Shown piece by piece: positions 47,192 through 54,877 of a stretch of DNA of 64,000 nt; positions within the stretch are counted from its first letter, which is position 1, and each line of letters opens with the position of its first letter. The notes below the pieces were generated by a model that ran no database searches, was not told the origin of the DNA, and saw only the letters and a list, made by a program, of their open reading frames with translations. The DNA lies in the NCBI GenBank assembly GCA_017392525.1, contig JAFOVD010000010.1:1-64000 (forward strand), in the 5' to 3' direction. Both the position numbers and the translations under genes were made by a program. This stretch comes from Lachnospiraceae bacterium. Lineage in GTDB: Bacteria; Bacillota; Clostridia; Lachnospirales; Lachnospiraceae.

Positions 47192-48292
47192 ATGGGAAAA
47201 GATATAATCGTTAATTATGATCATCAGCCTTGCTATGAAATCAAAATCAGAGATTCCTTTGATGAACTGTCACGTTCTATCCAGTTAATGAATGAACGTG
47301 AATATTTACGAATTTGTATTGTAACTGACACCAATGTAGAATCTCTCTATCTGAAAGAAGTTTTACTAAAACTCTCTATTGATTATCCTGATACTTACAT
47401 AACCAGTTTTACTTTCGAAGCAGGGGAAGGTTCAAAGAACCTTGATACAGTCAACAGATTATATCAAAAATTAATTAACGATGGATTTGGAAGAAAAGAT
47501 TTATTAATTGCTTTAGGTGGTGGAGTCGTAGGAGACTTAACCGGATTTACAGCAGCAACATACTTACGCGGAATTGATTTTGTTCAAATCCCTACCACAT
47601 TGCTTTCTCAAGTTGATAGCAGTATTGGTGGGAAAACCGGTGTTGATTTTGACCAATACAAGAACATGGTTGGAGCATTTTATATGCCGCAACTAGTATT
47701 TATCAATACTTCCGTACTTAAATCATTACCTTCTGTTCAAATCTCTTCAGGTATGGGAGAAGTTATTAAATACGGAATAATTAGAGACTTTGAATTCTAT
47801 GAATGGTTAGACAGTAATGTAGAACAGGTGAAAGCACTTAATAATGAAGCCATAGAATATGTAATCTATAAAAGTTGCATGAATAAAAAAGAAGTTGTAG
47901 AAGAGGATCCTAAGGAGGATGGAATAAGAGCTACATTAAATTTTGGACATACTATTGGACATGCAATAGAAAAACTATCCAATTTTTCCTTATATCATGG
48001 TCAATGTGTTGGTATCGGAATGATTGCAGCCGCATATATTTCAATGAAAAGAGGAATTGTTACGGAAGGCGAATTTTTCACCATCATGAACATATTGGAT
48101 AGTTATGATGTTTGCCCAACTCTTCCAGCTTTAGATGCAAATAATATAATTGCCGCCACAAAACATGACAAGAAAATGGAGGGCGATACTATTAAGTTTA
48201 TCTTAATAAAAGGTATCGGAATCAGTTATATTGACAAAACAGTAACAGATAACGAAATGAAAGAAGCTATCGACTATATATTTTCGATATAG
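47192..48292 (+). CDS. aroB: 3-Dehydroquinate synthase
   Basis: Second step of the shikimate pathway: DAHP to 3-dehydroquinate using NAD+ and a divalent metal. The 366-residue protein shows the nucleotide-binding GGGVVGDLTGFTAATYLRG, IPTTLLSQVDSSIGGKTGVD, MGEVIKYGII with the metal Glu, and the metal histidines in LNFGHTIGHAIE and YHGQCVGIGM. No other aro gene is adjacent. It lies between ylmH and lspA, where divIVA is usual in Firmicutes. AGGAGG precedes it. Confidence 0.96.
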   Translation: MGKDIIVNYDHQPCYEIKIRDSFDELSRSIQLMNEREYLRICIVTDTNVESLYLKEVLLKLSIDYPDTYITSFTFEAGEGSKNLDTVNRLYQKLINDGFGRKDLLIALGGGVVGDLTGFTAATYLRGIDFVQIPTTLLSQVDSSIGGKTGVDFDQYKNMVGAFYMPQLVFINTSVLKSLPSVQISSGMGEVIKYGIIRDFEFYEWLDSNVEQVKALNNEAIEYVIYKSCMNKKEVVEEDPKEDGIRATLNFGHTIGHAIEKLSNFSLYHGQCVGIGMIAAAYISMKRGIVTEGEFFTIMNILDSYDVCPTLPALDANNIIAATKHDKKMEGDTIKFILIKGIGISYIDKTVTDNEMKEAIDYIFSI

Positions 48293-48341
48293 TTAATTTG
48301 AGATTTAACTTTTACTGGAACATTTAGAAAAGAGGACTTAA

Positions 48342-48863
48342 TTGAAAAATATAATCAAGATTAAACAACTTACAATTGCAATTGTATCAATTCTCGTCTT
48401 AATCGGAATTGATCAGATTTCAAAATTACTTGTTGTAAAACACTTAAAAAACAAAACAGACTTAACAATAATACCTAACGTATTAGAATTACATTATTTA
48501 GAAAATACCGGTGCAGCATTTAGTATTATGAATCATAATATGATGTGGTTCTTTTATATAATTACCCCTGTTATTTGCATCATTCTTTTCTATATATTAT
48601 GGAAAACTGCCGGATTAAAGAAATTTAAATTATTACATTGGATCACGGTGGTATTAATTGCTGGTGCGCTTGGAAATTATATTGACCGCATATACCAGAA
48701 GTATGTAGTAGATTTTATCTATTTCAAGCTAATTAATTTCCCGGTATTCAATGTAGCAGACATATATGTTACCTGCTCGGTTGCTTTATTATTTATCACA
48801 ATAATATTTTTATACTCTGATGAAGATTTTAATGAATTAGGATTGTTTAAGCATGGAAATTAA
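48342..48863 (+). CDS. lspA: Lipoprotein signal peptidase (signal peptidase II)
   Basis: Membrane aspartyl protease that removes signal peptides from prolipoproteins, for example the lipobox D,D-carboxypeptidase encoded upstream. The 173-residue protein has four hydrophobic helices and the catalytic motifs GNYIDRIYQKYVVDFI and FNVADIYVT, with an LENTGAAFSI block. Translation starts at TTG 48342, behind AGAGGAC. Overlaps rluD by 11 bases. Confidence 0.95.
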   Translation: MKNIIKIKQLTIAIVSILVLIGIDQISKLLVVKHLKNKTDLTIIPNVLELHYLENTGAAFSIMNHNMMWFFYIITPVICIILFYILWKTAGLKKFKLLHWITVVLIAGALGNYIDRIYQKYVVDFIYFKLINFPVFNVADIYVTCSVALLFITIIFLYSDEDFNELGLFKHGN

Positions 48864-49767
48864 AGTAGAAGATGGAATAAAATCTTGTAGATTAGATAAG
48901 TTTTTATCAGAATTAAATCCTGAATTAACAAGAAGTTTTATCCAAAAAAATATAAAAGATGGATGTGTAACCGTTAATAACGCCGTTGCAAAAGCAAGTT
49001 TAAAGGTCCAGGCTGGAGATATAGTCTCTTATGAAATCCCGGAACCGGAAGAATTAGATGTTATTCCACAAAATATTCCATTGGATATCTTATACGAGGA
49101 TCAGGATGTATTGATTATAAACAAACCAAAGGGAATGGTTGTACATCCAGCTCCCGGACACCCTGATCATACACTTGTTAATGCTGTATTATTCCATTGT
49201 AAGGATAGTTTATCAGGAATTAATGGTGTAATCAGGCCAGGAATTGTCCATAGAATCGATCAGGATACCACCGGTTCTCTTATTATATGTAAAAATGATA
49301 CTGCCCACGTTAATATTGCTGAACAGATAAAAGTACATTCAGTAAATCGAATATACCGTGGCATTGTTGTTGGTGATGTCAAAGATGATGAAGGAACCAT
49401 CAATGGCCCTATTGGAAGAGATCCAAAAGACAGAAAAAAAATGTGTATCAACGAAAAAAACGGGAAACCTGCCACAACCCACTATAAGGTTTTAAAGCGT
49501 TTCAACGGATATACGTATATGGAGTTTAAGCTTGAAACCGGTAGAACTCATCAAATTCGTGTCCATATGGCCAGTATTGGTCACCCACTTCTTGGCGATG
49601 AGGTTTACGGACAGAAGAGTAAGCGAGCTAAATTTAATCTTCAGGGACAGACACTTCATGCCATGACAATAGGATTTATTCATCCAACTTTAAATAAATA
49701 TATGGAATTTGAAGCACCTATCCCAGATTATTTCAAGCATCTGCTAGATGTATTAGAAACATTTTAA
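48853..49767 (+). CDS. RluD-type 23S rRNA pseudouridine synthase
   Basis: Makes pseudouridines in large-subunit rRNA (helix 69 for RluD; exact sites inferred). The 304-residue protein has an N-terminal S4 domain (about 1-70, LDKFLSELNPELTRSFIQ) and the RluA catalytic domain with GIVHRIDQDTTG (catalytic Asp in HRIDQ), YRGIVVGDV, LETGRTHQIRVHMASIGHPLLGDEVYG. It is the last gene of the yggS-lspA run and converges on the recombinase gene; the gap contains one arm of a long inverted repeat. Confidence 0.94.
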   Translation: MEIKVEDGIKSCRLDKFLSELNPELTRSFIQKNIKDGCVTVNNAVAKASLKVQAGDIVSYEIPEPEELDVIPQNIPLDILYEDQDVLIINKPKGMVVHPAPGHPDHTLVNAVLFHCKDSLSGINGVIRPGIVHRIDQDTTGSLIICKNDTAHVNIAEQIKVHSVNRIYRGIVVGDVKDDEGTINGPIGRDPKDRKKMCINEKNGKPATTHYKVLKRFNGYTYMEFKLETGRTHQIRVHMASIGHPLLGDEVYGQKSKRAKFNLQGQTLHAMTIGFIHPTLNKYMEFEAPIPDYFKHLLDVLETF

Positions 49768-49770
49768 TCT

Positions 49771-49831
49771 AAGCTGCAAATGCGAATGGATTATTAATCA
49801 TTACGATGAAAATCCACTGCATTTGCAGCTT
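49771..49831. repeat. Long inverted repeat at the convergent rluD/recombinase ends
   Basis: Arm 1, AAGCTGCAAATGC-gaa-TGGATT (49771-49792), pairs with arm 2, AATCCA-ct-GCATTTGCAGCTT (49811-49831): 19 paired bases with one small internal bulge and an 18-base centre. Arm 2 codes for the last residues of the recombinase, whose stop lies in the loop. It could act as a bidirectional terminator, although T-runs on both sides are weak, or as a recombination site. Confidence 0.75.
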
Positions 49832-50858
49832 CTCTTTTATGTTCATCCTCAATTGCAGCATAATAGTTAACTGTAGTATTGACATTTTCATGTCCTAAAA
49901 CATCAGCTACAAGTCGAATATCACCTGTTTCTCGATATAATGCCGTTCCATATGTGCTTCTAAGCTTATGCGGAGTTATTTTTTTGTTTGGAACAGCTAT
50001 TCTTGCATATTTTTTTACCAGAATTTCAATCGCATCCACACTCATTCGTTTTCCCTTCATAGAGTAGAAGAGTGCCTTTTCATGGCCAGAAACAACCTTG
50101 ATCATCGTTCTTTCACCAGTAATATATGATTCTAATGCATTATGAACTTCATTTCCAAAATACAAAATATCCTGTCCGCCACCTTTTCGTACAATTGTTA
50201 AAGTATTAGCAATCAAATCGATATCATTAACGTCTAAACCATTACACTCGGAAACTCGAATTCCAGTATTCAATAATAAAACCAGAATTGCATAATCCCT
50301 TTGTTTTGTCTTTTCACAAATTTTTCTTTGCCGTTCACTCATGGAAGCATTACCATTTTCGATAGCATTTAGAATAGATTGAACTTCTAAGTTATTCATA
50401 CGAACAATATTCTTATCCTTATTGATTTTCGGCAAAGGAACCAAGTCCATTGGATTTTCTTTTAAATTTTTATGTAATAAATGGTATCGATACATTCCAC
50501 GAAGTGGAGCCATCTTCCTGGCAATAGATTTATGCCCGTTTTCATGATAATTACCTGATGTAACATTTAATTCCAAATATCGTTGATATTCCATAATATC
50601 TTCAGCCTGCAGCATCTTAATATCATCAAGTCTAAAGTCCTTTGTAGCATAATCTTTAAACGAAGGATTATTATCGATTAAAAAATTAAAGAATGTTAAT
50701 AAATCATAGGAATACGAAACCAAAGTGCTTGGTTGTGCAGTTAAAGCCTTTGAATGAATAAAATCGACTGCAAATCCCGGCAATAATTCTAATAACTCCT
50801 GTAATTTTATTTTCAGTTTTCTGGTTTTTTCTTTGTAGAATTCAGAGTCTTTTCCCAT
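49794..50858 (-). CDS. Tyrosine recombinase (XerC/D-like integrase family)
   Basis: Site-specific recombinase of 354 residues. The N-terminal SAM-like core-binding domain (about 20-140) and the catalytic domain (about 165-345) show the Arg of NTGIRVSECNGLDV, a Lys in VRKGGGQD, H297-x2-R300 (HKLRSTYG), H323 (LGHENVNTT) and nucleophile Y333 (NYYAAI). All catalytic residues are present. It is longer than typical XerC/D (about 300), having an N-terminal extension. Start has AGGAGG 7 bases upstream and a good promoter. No attachment duplication or neighbouring phage genes are seen; chromosome-dimer resolution versus another target is open. Confidence 0.92.
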   Translation of the reverse strand: MGKDSEFYKEKTRKLKIKLQELLELLPGFAVDFIHSKALTAQPSTLVSYSYDLLTFFNFLIDNNPSFKDYATKDFRLDDIKMLQAEDIMEYQRYLELNVTSGNYHENGHKSIARKMAPLRGMYRYHLLHKNLKENPMDLVPLPKINKDKNIVRMNNLEVQSILNAIENGNASMSERQRKICEKTKQRDYAILVLLLNTGIRVSECNGLDVNDIDLIANTLTIVRKGGGQDILYFGNEVHNALESYITGERTMIKVVSGHEKALFYSMKGKRMSVDAIEILVKKYARIAVPNKKITPHKLRSTYGTALYRETGDIRLVADVLGHENVNTTVNYYAAIEDEHKREAANAVDFHRND

Positions 50859-50884
50859 AATAATCCTCCTTTATGTTCTTTTAT

Positions 50885-50908
50885 TCGGATAAACTGATAT
50901 TTATCCGA
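50885..50908. repeat. Inverted repeat in the recombinase 5' UTR
   Basis: TCGGATAAA-ctgata-TTTATCCGA: perfect nine-base arms with a six-base centre, starting shortly after the predicted transcription start and ending 27 bases before the start codon. The arm-6-arm layout resembles a tyrosine recombinase core site, but an operator or RNA hairpin fits equally. Confidence 0.7.
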
Positions 50909-50919
50909 TAGATACATAT

Positions 50920-50936
50920 AGAGTATAACATACTCT
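50920..50936. promoter_or_regulatory. Palindrome overlapping the recombinase -10 box
   Basis: AGAGTATAACATACTCT: perfect seven-base arms with a three-base centre, covering the -10 hexamer (50922-50927). The position fits a repressor operator. Confidence 0.55.
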
Positions 50937-50950
50937 CTTCGTTGTATCAA
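50922..50950 (-). promoter_or_regulatory. Promoter of the tyrosine recombinase gene
   Basis: On the minus strand: TTGATA (50945-50950), 17-base spacer, TATACT (50922-50927). The -35 overlaps the plsC stop codon region. Confidence 0.75.
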
Positions 50951-51669
50951 TTAGCATCAACACCAAATTCGCCCATTTTATTAATAATCATTTCACGAAC
51001 AAGTTTTGCAATCTCAACCGTTTTCATACCACAGTAGTCTTCATAATAAAGGGGTTTTAAGAAAATAACCTTTGTTTTGACTTTGCCAAAACTCAAACTA
51101 TTAAATGGTTTATAAGAATCTATTAAAGCAACAGGAACAATCGGCGCCTTAGCTCGAACTGCCGATTTAAAGCTTCCAGGCTTAAAATCCTTAACGTGGT
51201 TACGATTCGTCGAATAACCGCCTTCTGAAAAGATAATAAAACGTTTCCCTGCCTGAACTTCCTCTGTCATTTCGTTAATAATCTTCATCCCCTGACGAAC
51301 ATTATGAATATCTATTCGCTTTGCTTCAACAAGATCAACGATTTCACGTACCAAAAAAGTATATGATTTCATCTTATCCATAACAAATGTGCATGGTTTC
51401 TTATGAGCATAGATAATACCAAGTGCATCGTATTTACCCTGGTGATTCGGAAACATAACATAGCCTCCCTCTTCAGGTAAATTCTCTGTGCCATAAACTT
51501 CCGTTTCAATATCTCCGGACTTTTTCATATATTGAATTGCTCGTTTAGCTAGTGCATATCGATCTTCCATACTATATTTTTCAGGTTGATTTGCCATCTT
51601 ACGCATTAGAGGAATAATATATGGCGCTCTAAACAAGTTCAATAAAATCACATATATAAATCGTAGCAT
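50947..51669 (-). CDS. plsC: 1-Acyl-sn-glycerol-3-phosphate acyltransferase (PlsC family)
   Basis: Acylates lysophosphatidic acid to phosphatidic acid at the membrane. The 240-residue protein has an N-terminal hydrophobic helix (about 1-20), the acyltransferase motif I NHQGKYD (H-x4-D), motif III FSEGGYSTNR (the family's FPEGTRS, here modified) and VPVALIDSYKPF (motif IV). The usual EGTR is changed to EGGY, a small departure. It has its own promoter in the gap after the LysM gene. Confidence 0.88.
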   Translation of the reverse strand: MLRFIYVILLNLFRAPYIIPLMRKMANQPEKYSMEDRYALAKRAIQYMKKSGDIETEVYGTENLPEEGGYVMFPNHQGKYDALGIIYAHKKPCTFVMDKMKSYTFLVREIVDLVEAKRIDIHNVRQGMKIINEMTEEVQAGKRFIIFSEGGYSTNRNHVKDFKPGSFKSAVRAKAPIVPVALIDSYKPFNSLSFGKVKTKVIFLKPLYYEDYCGMKTVEIAKLVREMIINKMGEFGVDAN

Positions 51670-51705
51670 ACAATTGTATCTCTCCCAACTTTCCTTTATG
51701 TAAAT

Positions 51706-51734
51706 AGTATAAATTGTTCACGAAAAAAATACAA
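51706..51734 (-). promoter_or_regulatory. Probable promoter of plsC
   Basis: Minus strand TTGTAT (51729-51734), 17-base spacer, TATACT (51706-51711), 37 bases before the plsC start. Confidence 0.55.
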
Positions 51735-51747
51735 CTTTGGCCAACTT

Positions 51748-52077
51748 TTATTGAAGTACATAATATGGAATTACGATATGTTCCCCACTATGAATAGTAT
51801 CATCCTCAAGATGGTTCATTGATTTAATTTCATTAACATATTCTGTTGTTGTACCACATTCAACATTATAATAGTTCGATGCTATAGACCATAAATTATC
51901 TCCAGACTGAACCTCATAGCTCTTGTAATATTTTTCAACTTCATACTGTTCGCTTGCCTTTGAAATAAAAGCATGTGATATAAGATATACAGAAAAAATT
52001 GCTACTAAAATTGATAAAGTAATTACTGTAAAAGGTCTTTTAGCCTGTTCAGCATCTCTTCTATTTCTTCCCTTCAT
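51748..52077 (-). CDS. YneA-like SOS cell-division suppressor (LysM protein)
   Basis: Predicted membrane-anchored LysM protein that delays division during DNA damage, like Bacillus YneA. The 109-residue protein has a basic N-terminus, one membrane helix (about 17-40, TVITLSILVAIFSVYLISHAF) and a C-terminal LysM domain (about 55-108, YEVQSGDNLWSIASNYYN ending IHSGEHIVIPYYV). ATG 52077 is chosen because GGAGGAA lies just before it; the in-frame ATG 52092 precedes that site. It is divergent from lexA with LexA boxes on its promoter. The YneA function is inferred from size, layout and context. Confidence 0.85.
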   Translation of the reverse strand: MKGRNRRDAEQAKRPFTVITLSILVAIFSVYLISHAFISKASEQYEVEKYYKSYEVQSGDNLWSIASNYYNVECGTTTEYVNEIKSMNHLEDDTIHSGEHIVIPYYVLQ

Positions 52078-52140
52078 AATAAATTCCTCCATGACATCTA
52101 ATCATACAATTTACAAATTGATCTACACGAACATTTATTC

Positions 52141-52154
52141 CGAACACTCGTTCT
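52141..52154. promoter_or_regulatory. LexA box 1
   Basis: CGAACACTCGTTCT matches CGAAC-N4-GTTCG at nine of ten positions. It lies just downstream of the yneA -10, a blocking position. Confidence 0.88.
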
Positions 52155-52160
52155 AGAGAT

Positions 52161-52189
52161 ATCATAAGATACGAACGCTCGTTTGTCAA
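52161..52189 (-). promoter_or_regulatory. Promoter of the yneA-like gene
   Basis: Minus strand TTGACA (52184-52189), 17-base spacer, TATGAT (52161-52166). LexA box 2 covers the -35 and spacer. Confidence 0.85.
52172..52185. promoter_or_regulatory. LexA box 2
   Basis: CGAACGCTCGTTTG matches CGAAC-N4-GTTCG at nine of ten positions; it lies inside the yneA promoter. Confidence 0.88.
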
Positions 52190-52198
52190 TCATTTTAT

Positions 52199-52212
52199 CG
52201 AACAAATTTTCG
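52199..52212. promoter_or_regulatory. LexA box 3
   Basis: CGAACAAATTTTCG matches CGAAC-N4-GTTCG at nine of ten positions, upstream of the lexA -35. A weaker related sequence, AGAACATTTGTATG (52231-52244), sits between the lexA -35 and -10. Confidence 0.7.
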
Positions 52213-52223
52213 CAAATATTTGT

Positions 52224-52251
52224 TTGCTACAGAACATTTGTATGATATAAT
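52224..52251 (+). promoter_or_regulatory. Promoter of lexA
   Basis: TTGCTA (52224-52229), 16-base spacer, TATAAT (52246-52251), with an extended TGN before the -10. It ends 35 bases before the lexA start. Confidence 0.85.
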
Positions 52252-52286
52252 GAGTTCAGTAAATCATTTCGGTATTAGGAGGCTTT

Positions 52287-52901
52287 ATGGCATACGGTAA
52301 AATATCAGAAAAACAAAAAGAAATTCTTGAATTTTTAAAAAATGAAATATTAAACAAGGGATACCCACCATCTGTACGAGAAATTTGTGAGGCTGTTAAT
52401 CTAAAATCAACTTCCTCTGTATTCTCACACCTGGAAAAACTGGAAAAGAACGGTTATATACGAAGAGATCCTACAAAACCAAGAGCAATCGAGATTTTGG
52501 ATGAAAATTTTAATCTTACCCGTAGAGAAGTGGTCAATGTTCCTCTTGTAGGAACTGTAGCTGCCGGAACACCTCTTCTTGCAGTACAGAATATCGACAA
52601 CTACTTCCCTATTCCTGCAGAGTATATGCCTAATCAGGAATCCTTTATGTTAAAAGTTAAGGGTGAAAGCATGATTGACGCAGGTATCTTTAATGGCGAT
52701 ATTATTATGGTTGAACGTACTAACTCTGTAAAAAATGGAGATATGGTTGTTGCACTTGTCGATGATTCCGCCACAGTTAAGACATTTTATAAGGAAGATG
52801 GACATATTCGTTTACAGCCAGAGAATCAGACAATGGATCCTATCATTGTTCCGGATTGTCAGATTCTTGGTAAGGTTTTCGGTGTTTTCCGTTTCTTTTA
52901 A
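52287..52901 (+). CDS. lexA: SOS repressor LexA
   Basis: Represses SOS genes and self-cleaves when RecA filaments form. The 204-residue protein has a winged helix (about 1-70, with QKEILEFLKNEI and PPSVREICEAVNLKSTSSVFSHLEKLEKNGYI), the cleavage site A93-G94 in LVGTVAAGTPLLA, the catalytic serine S128 (VKGESMID) and lysine K165 (ATVKTFYKE). AGGAGG precedes the ATG. LexA boxes in the divergent promoter region imply autorepression. Confidence 0.98.
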   Translation: MAYGKISEKQKEILEFLKNEILNKGYPPSVREICEAVNLKSTSSVFSHLEKLEKNGYIRRDPTKPRAIEILDENFNLTRREVVNVPLVGTVAAGTPLLAVQNIDNYFPIPAEYMPNQESFMLKVKGESMIDAGIFNGDIIMVERTNSVKNGDMVVALVDDSATVKTFYKEDGHIRLQPENQTMDPIIVPDCQILGKVFGVFRFF

Positions 52902-52904
52902 AAC

Positions 52905-52941
52905 AAAAGGAGCCGCATCATCAATGATGCGACTCCTTTTT
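52905..52941. terminator. Bidirectional terminator between lexA and rsfS
   Basis: AAAAGGAG-C-CGCATCA pairs with TGATGCG-A-CTCCTTTT (one mismatch) around TCAA, with T run on the + side and A run on the - side, so it can serve both convergent genes. Confidence 0.9.
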
Positions 52942-52952
52942 CATTCTCATTC

Positions 52953-53300
52953 TTATAACTCTTCGATTGATACTTTCTTTCCATCCTGCCAGATTCTCTC
53001 TAAGTTGTAGAACAACCGATCATCTCTGGAAAACAGGTGAACAATAACATCTTCATAATCCATAAGAATCCATGAACTGTTATTTCCTCCTTCAATCTGC
53101 TGTGCATTAATTCCATGCATTGCCATAACATTTTCAACCGCATTTTTCATAGCGTTCATCTGACTTGTATTATCAGAATTTGCAATGATAAAATAATCAG
53201 CCATTACAGAAATCTCACGAATATCTAATATTGTAATATCTTCTGCCATTTTATCATCTAATGCAGTATAGATTTCTTTCACAATGTCTTTAATTTCCAT
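52953..53300 (-). CDS. rsfS: Ribosome silencing factor RsfS
   Basis: Binds ribosomal protein L14 and blocks subunit joining when nutrients are scarce. The 115-residue protein has the diagnostic ILDIREISVMADYFIIANSDNTSQMNAM block and the C-terminal SSWILMDYEDVIVHLFSRDDRLFYNLERIW. AAGGAG is upstream. It is the last gene of the minus-strand series, ending at the shared terminator. Confidence 0.96.
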   Translation of the reverse strand: MEIKDIVKEIYTALDDKMAEDITILDIREISVMADYFIIANSDNTSQMNAMKNAVENVMAMHGINAQQIEGGNNSSWILMDYEDVIVHLFSRDDRLFYNLERIWQDGKKVSIEEL

Positions 53301-53312
53301 TCCTAGTCTCCT

Positions 53313-54551
53313 TTATAGTAGAGTTAAATCCTGACCACCACGAATCAGAATTTCTTTAAAATACTCATATGTCTTAAGCGTTCCAATATCCATTGACTTA
53401 TCATTATCTTTCAGATATTGAATTGTATCCGACAAAATCATGGCCATAGCCAAATCCAAATCCTGATATGAAACTGCACGTATTTCCTTTAATCTAGGCG
53501 CTTTATCTCTAGACGGTTCTATATAATCCGATATAAAGATAATCTTATCTAAAAGAGACATATTTTCACAGCCCGTAGTATGAACACGAACTGCATGCAA
53601 GATTTCAGGATTATGTATTCCGTACTTTTCAGAAGCATATACAGCTCCTGTTTTTGAATGAAGCAATTGCGGAGAAATACGTTCTCCTTCTGTCACTTCA
53701 ATGTTTCTTTTTTTACAAAACTTTATTTGTTCTTCTGCATCCAAGTGTTTTGTACAATCATGTAATAACCCGGCTAAACGTGCCATTTCCACAGGATAAG
53801 AATACCTCATAGCCAAATTTGCTGCTGTATCCATTACCCCTAGAATATGAAGATATCTCGACGTTTTAACATTCGCCTTAATATCTAGCATAATCGGCCT
53901 GATATCAGGCATTTTATATTTCTCTTCATAGAGATGATGTTCCAAAATATAACTGTAAACTTCAGGGCAAAGATACTCTGTTTCACAGTGCTTTTTAATT
54001 AAGGAACGAATTTCACTTGAGGAAATGTCCATTGGCTCCATCTCAACAATCGTATAGTGTCCGGGAACACGCCTCACAACAATATCCATAGCTTCCTGTA
54101 ATGATTTATCGCCGGAAATCGCTCCGGAAGGAATATTGTTTTCCAGTTTCTTTCGATTAATTACTATAATATCCGCATGCTTTACAATTAATTCCGGATG
54201 TACCCACTCATGAAAATAGCGTAAGCTATCATCACCGATAATAAAGAAAAATTGATGGTTCGGATATTTTTTGCTTAAATACGCAAGTGTTTTATAGGAA
54301 TAATTCGGGAGGAGACATCTCTGTTCAAAATCCTTGACTAAAATATGCTCCTCTTTTTTTACAGCCAACTCACACATTGTGTAACGGTCAAAGGACGATA
54401 TTTCATCTTCTACTTCTTTATGGGGCGGAGTCCCACTTGGAAGAAGCCAAACTTCATCCAAATGCATCTTCTCCATAGCCGCTTTGGCCATAGCTATATG
54501 CCCCCTATGAATCGGGTTAAATGTACCACCTAATATTCCTATTCTACTCAT
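53313..54551 (-). CDS. NadD-YqeK fusion: nicotinate-nucleotide adenylyltransferase + HD hydrolase
   Basis: Two enzymes usually separate are joined in 412 residues. Residues 1-200 form NadD, which adenylates nicotinate mononucleotide in NAD synthesis: GGTFNPIHRGHIAMA at 8-22, VWLLPSGTPPHK, FFIIGDDSLRYFHEW and ISSSEIRSLI. Residues about 215-400 form a YqeK-type HD domain (diadenosine tetraphosphate hydrolase family), with histidine HILGVMDTA, LAGLLHDCTKH (HD motif), LLHSKTGAVYA and IIFISDYIEPSR. There is no stop between them. Located between yhbY and rsfS, the usual site of nadD and yqeK. Confidence 0.95.
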   Translation of the reverse strand: MSRIGILGGTFNPIHRGHIAMAKAAMEKMHLDEVWLLPSGTPPHKEVEDEISSFDRYTMCELAVKKEEHILVKDFEQRCLLPNYSYKTLAYLSKKYPNHQFFFIIGDDSLRYFHEWVHPELIVKHADIIVINRKKLENNIPSGAISGDKSLQEAMDIVVRRVPGHYTIVEMEPMDISSSEIRSLIKKHCETEYLCPEVYSYILEHHLYEEKYKMPDIRPIMLDIKANVKTSRYLHILGVMDTAANLAMRYSYPVEMARLAGLLHDCTKHLDAEEQIKFCKKRNIEVTEGERISPQLLHSKTGAVYASEKYGIHNPEILHAVRVHTTGCENMSLLDKIIFISDYIEPSRDKAPRLKEIRAVSYQDLDLAMAMILSDTIQYLKDNDKSMDIGTLKTYEYFKEILIRGGQDLTLL

Positions 54552-54574
54552 TGTTTGCCTTCTTTTATCCTATT

Positions 54575-54862
54575 TTATTCCGGTAAAACGATAACAGGTT
54601 TCTTTGCAGGCTTATATAAGATAATTTTCTTACCAATCACACGAACTACCTGTGATCTGGTTCTTTCTGCAAGAACCTCTGCTATTTCTCTTGGATCATC
54701 AAAACAATTCTTAAGCACAGAAACCTTAATTAACTCTCTTTTCTCCAATGCTTCAGCTACTGCGGAAACAATTTCCGGAGTTAATGAAGATTTTCCAATC
54801 TGAAAAATTGGATTCATTGTACTTGCTAATCCACTTAAATATGCTCTCTGTTTGTTTGTCAT
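54575..54862 (-). CDS. YhbY-type CRM-domain RNA-binding protein
   Basis: Small ribosome-assembly RNA-binding protein. The 95-residue CRM domain starts with TNKQRAYLSGLAST, has FQIGKSSLTPEIV (the GKxG-type loop, here GKSS) and ends VRVIGKKIILYKPA. The spacing to obgE upstream (15 bases) and nadD downstream (23 bases) suggests cotranscription. Confidence 0.93.
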   Translation of the reverse strand: MTNKQRAYLSGLASTMNPIFQIGKSSLTPEIVSAVAEALEKRELIKVSVLKNCFDDPREIAEVLAERTRSQVVRVIGKKIILYKPAKKPVIVLPE

Positions 54863-54877
54863 AATTTTTGACCCCTT

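Noticed and set aside
52093..52286. Small gene in the yneA-lexA gap
   Set aside because: The gap is fully explained by two promoters and LexA boxes; no start with a ribosome site gives a useful frame.
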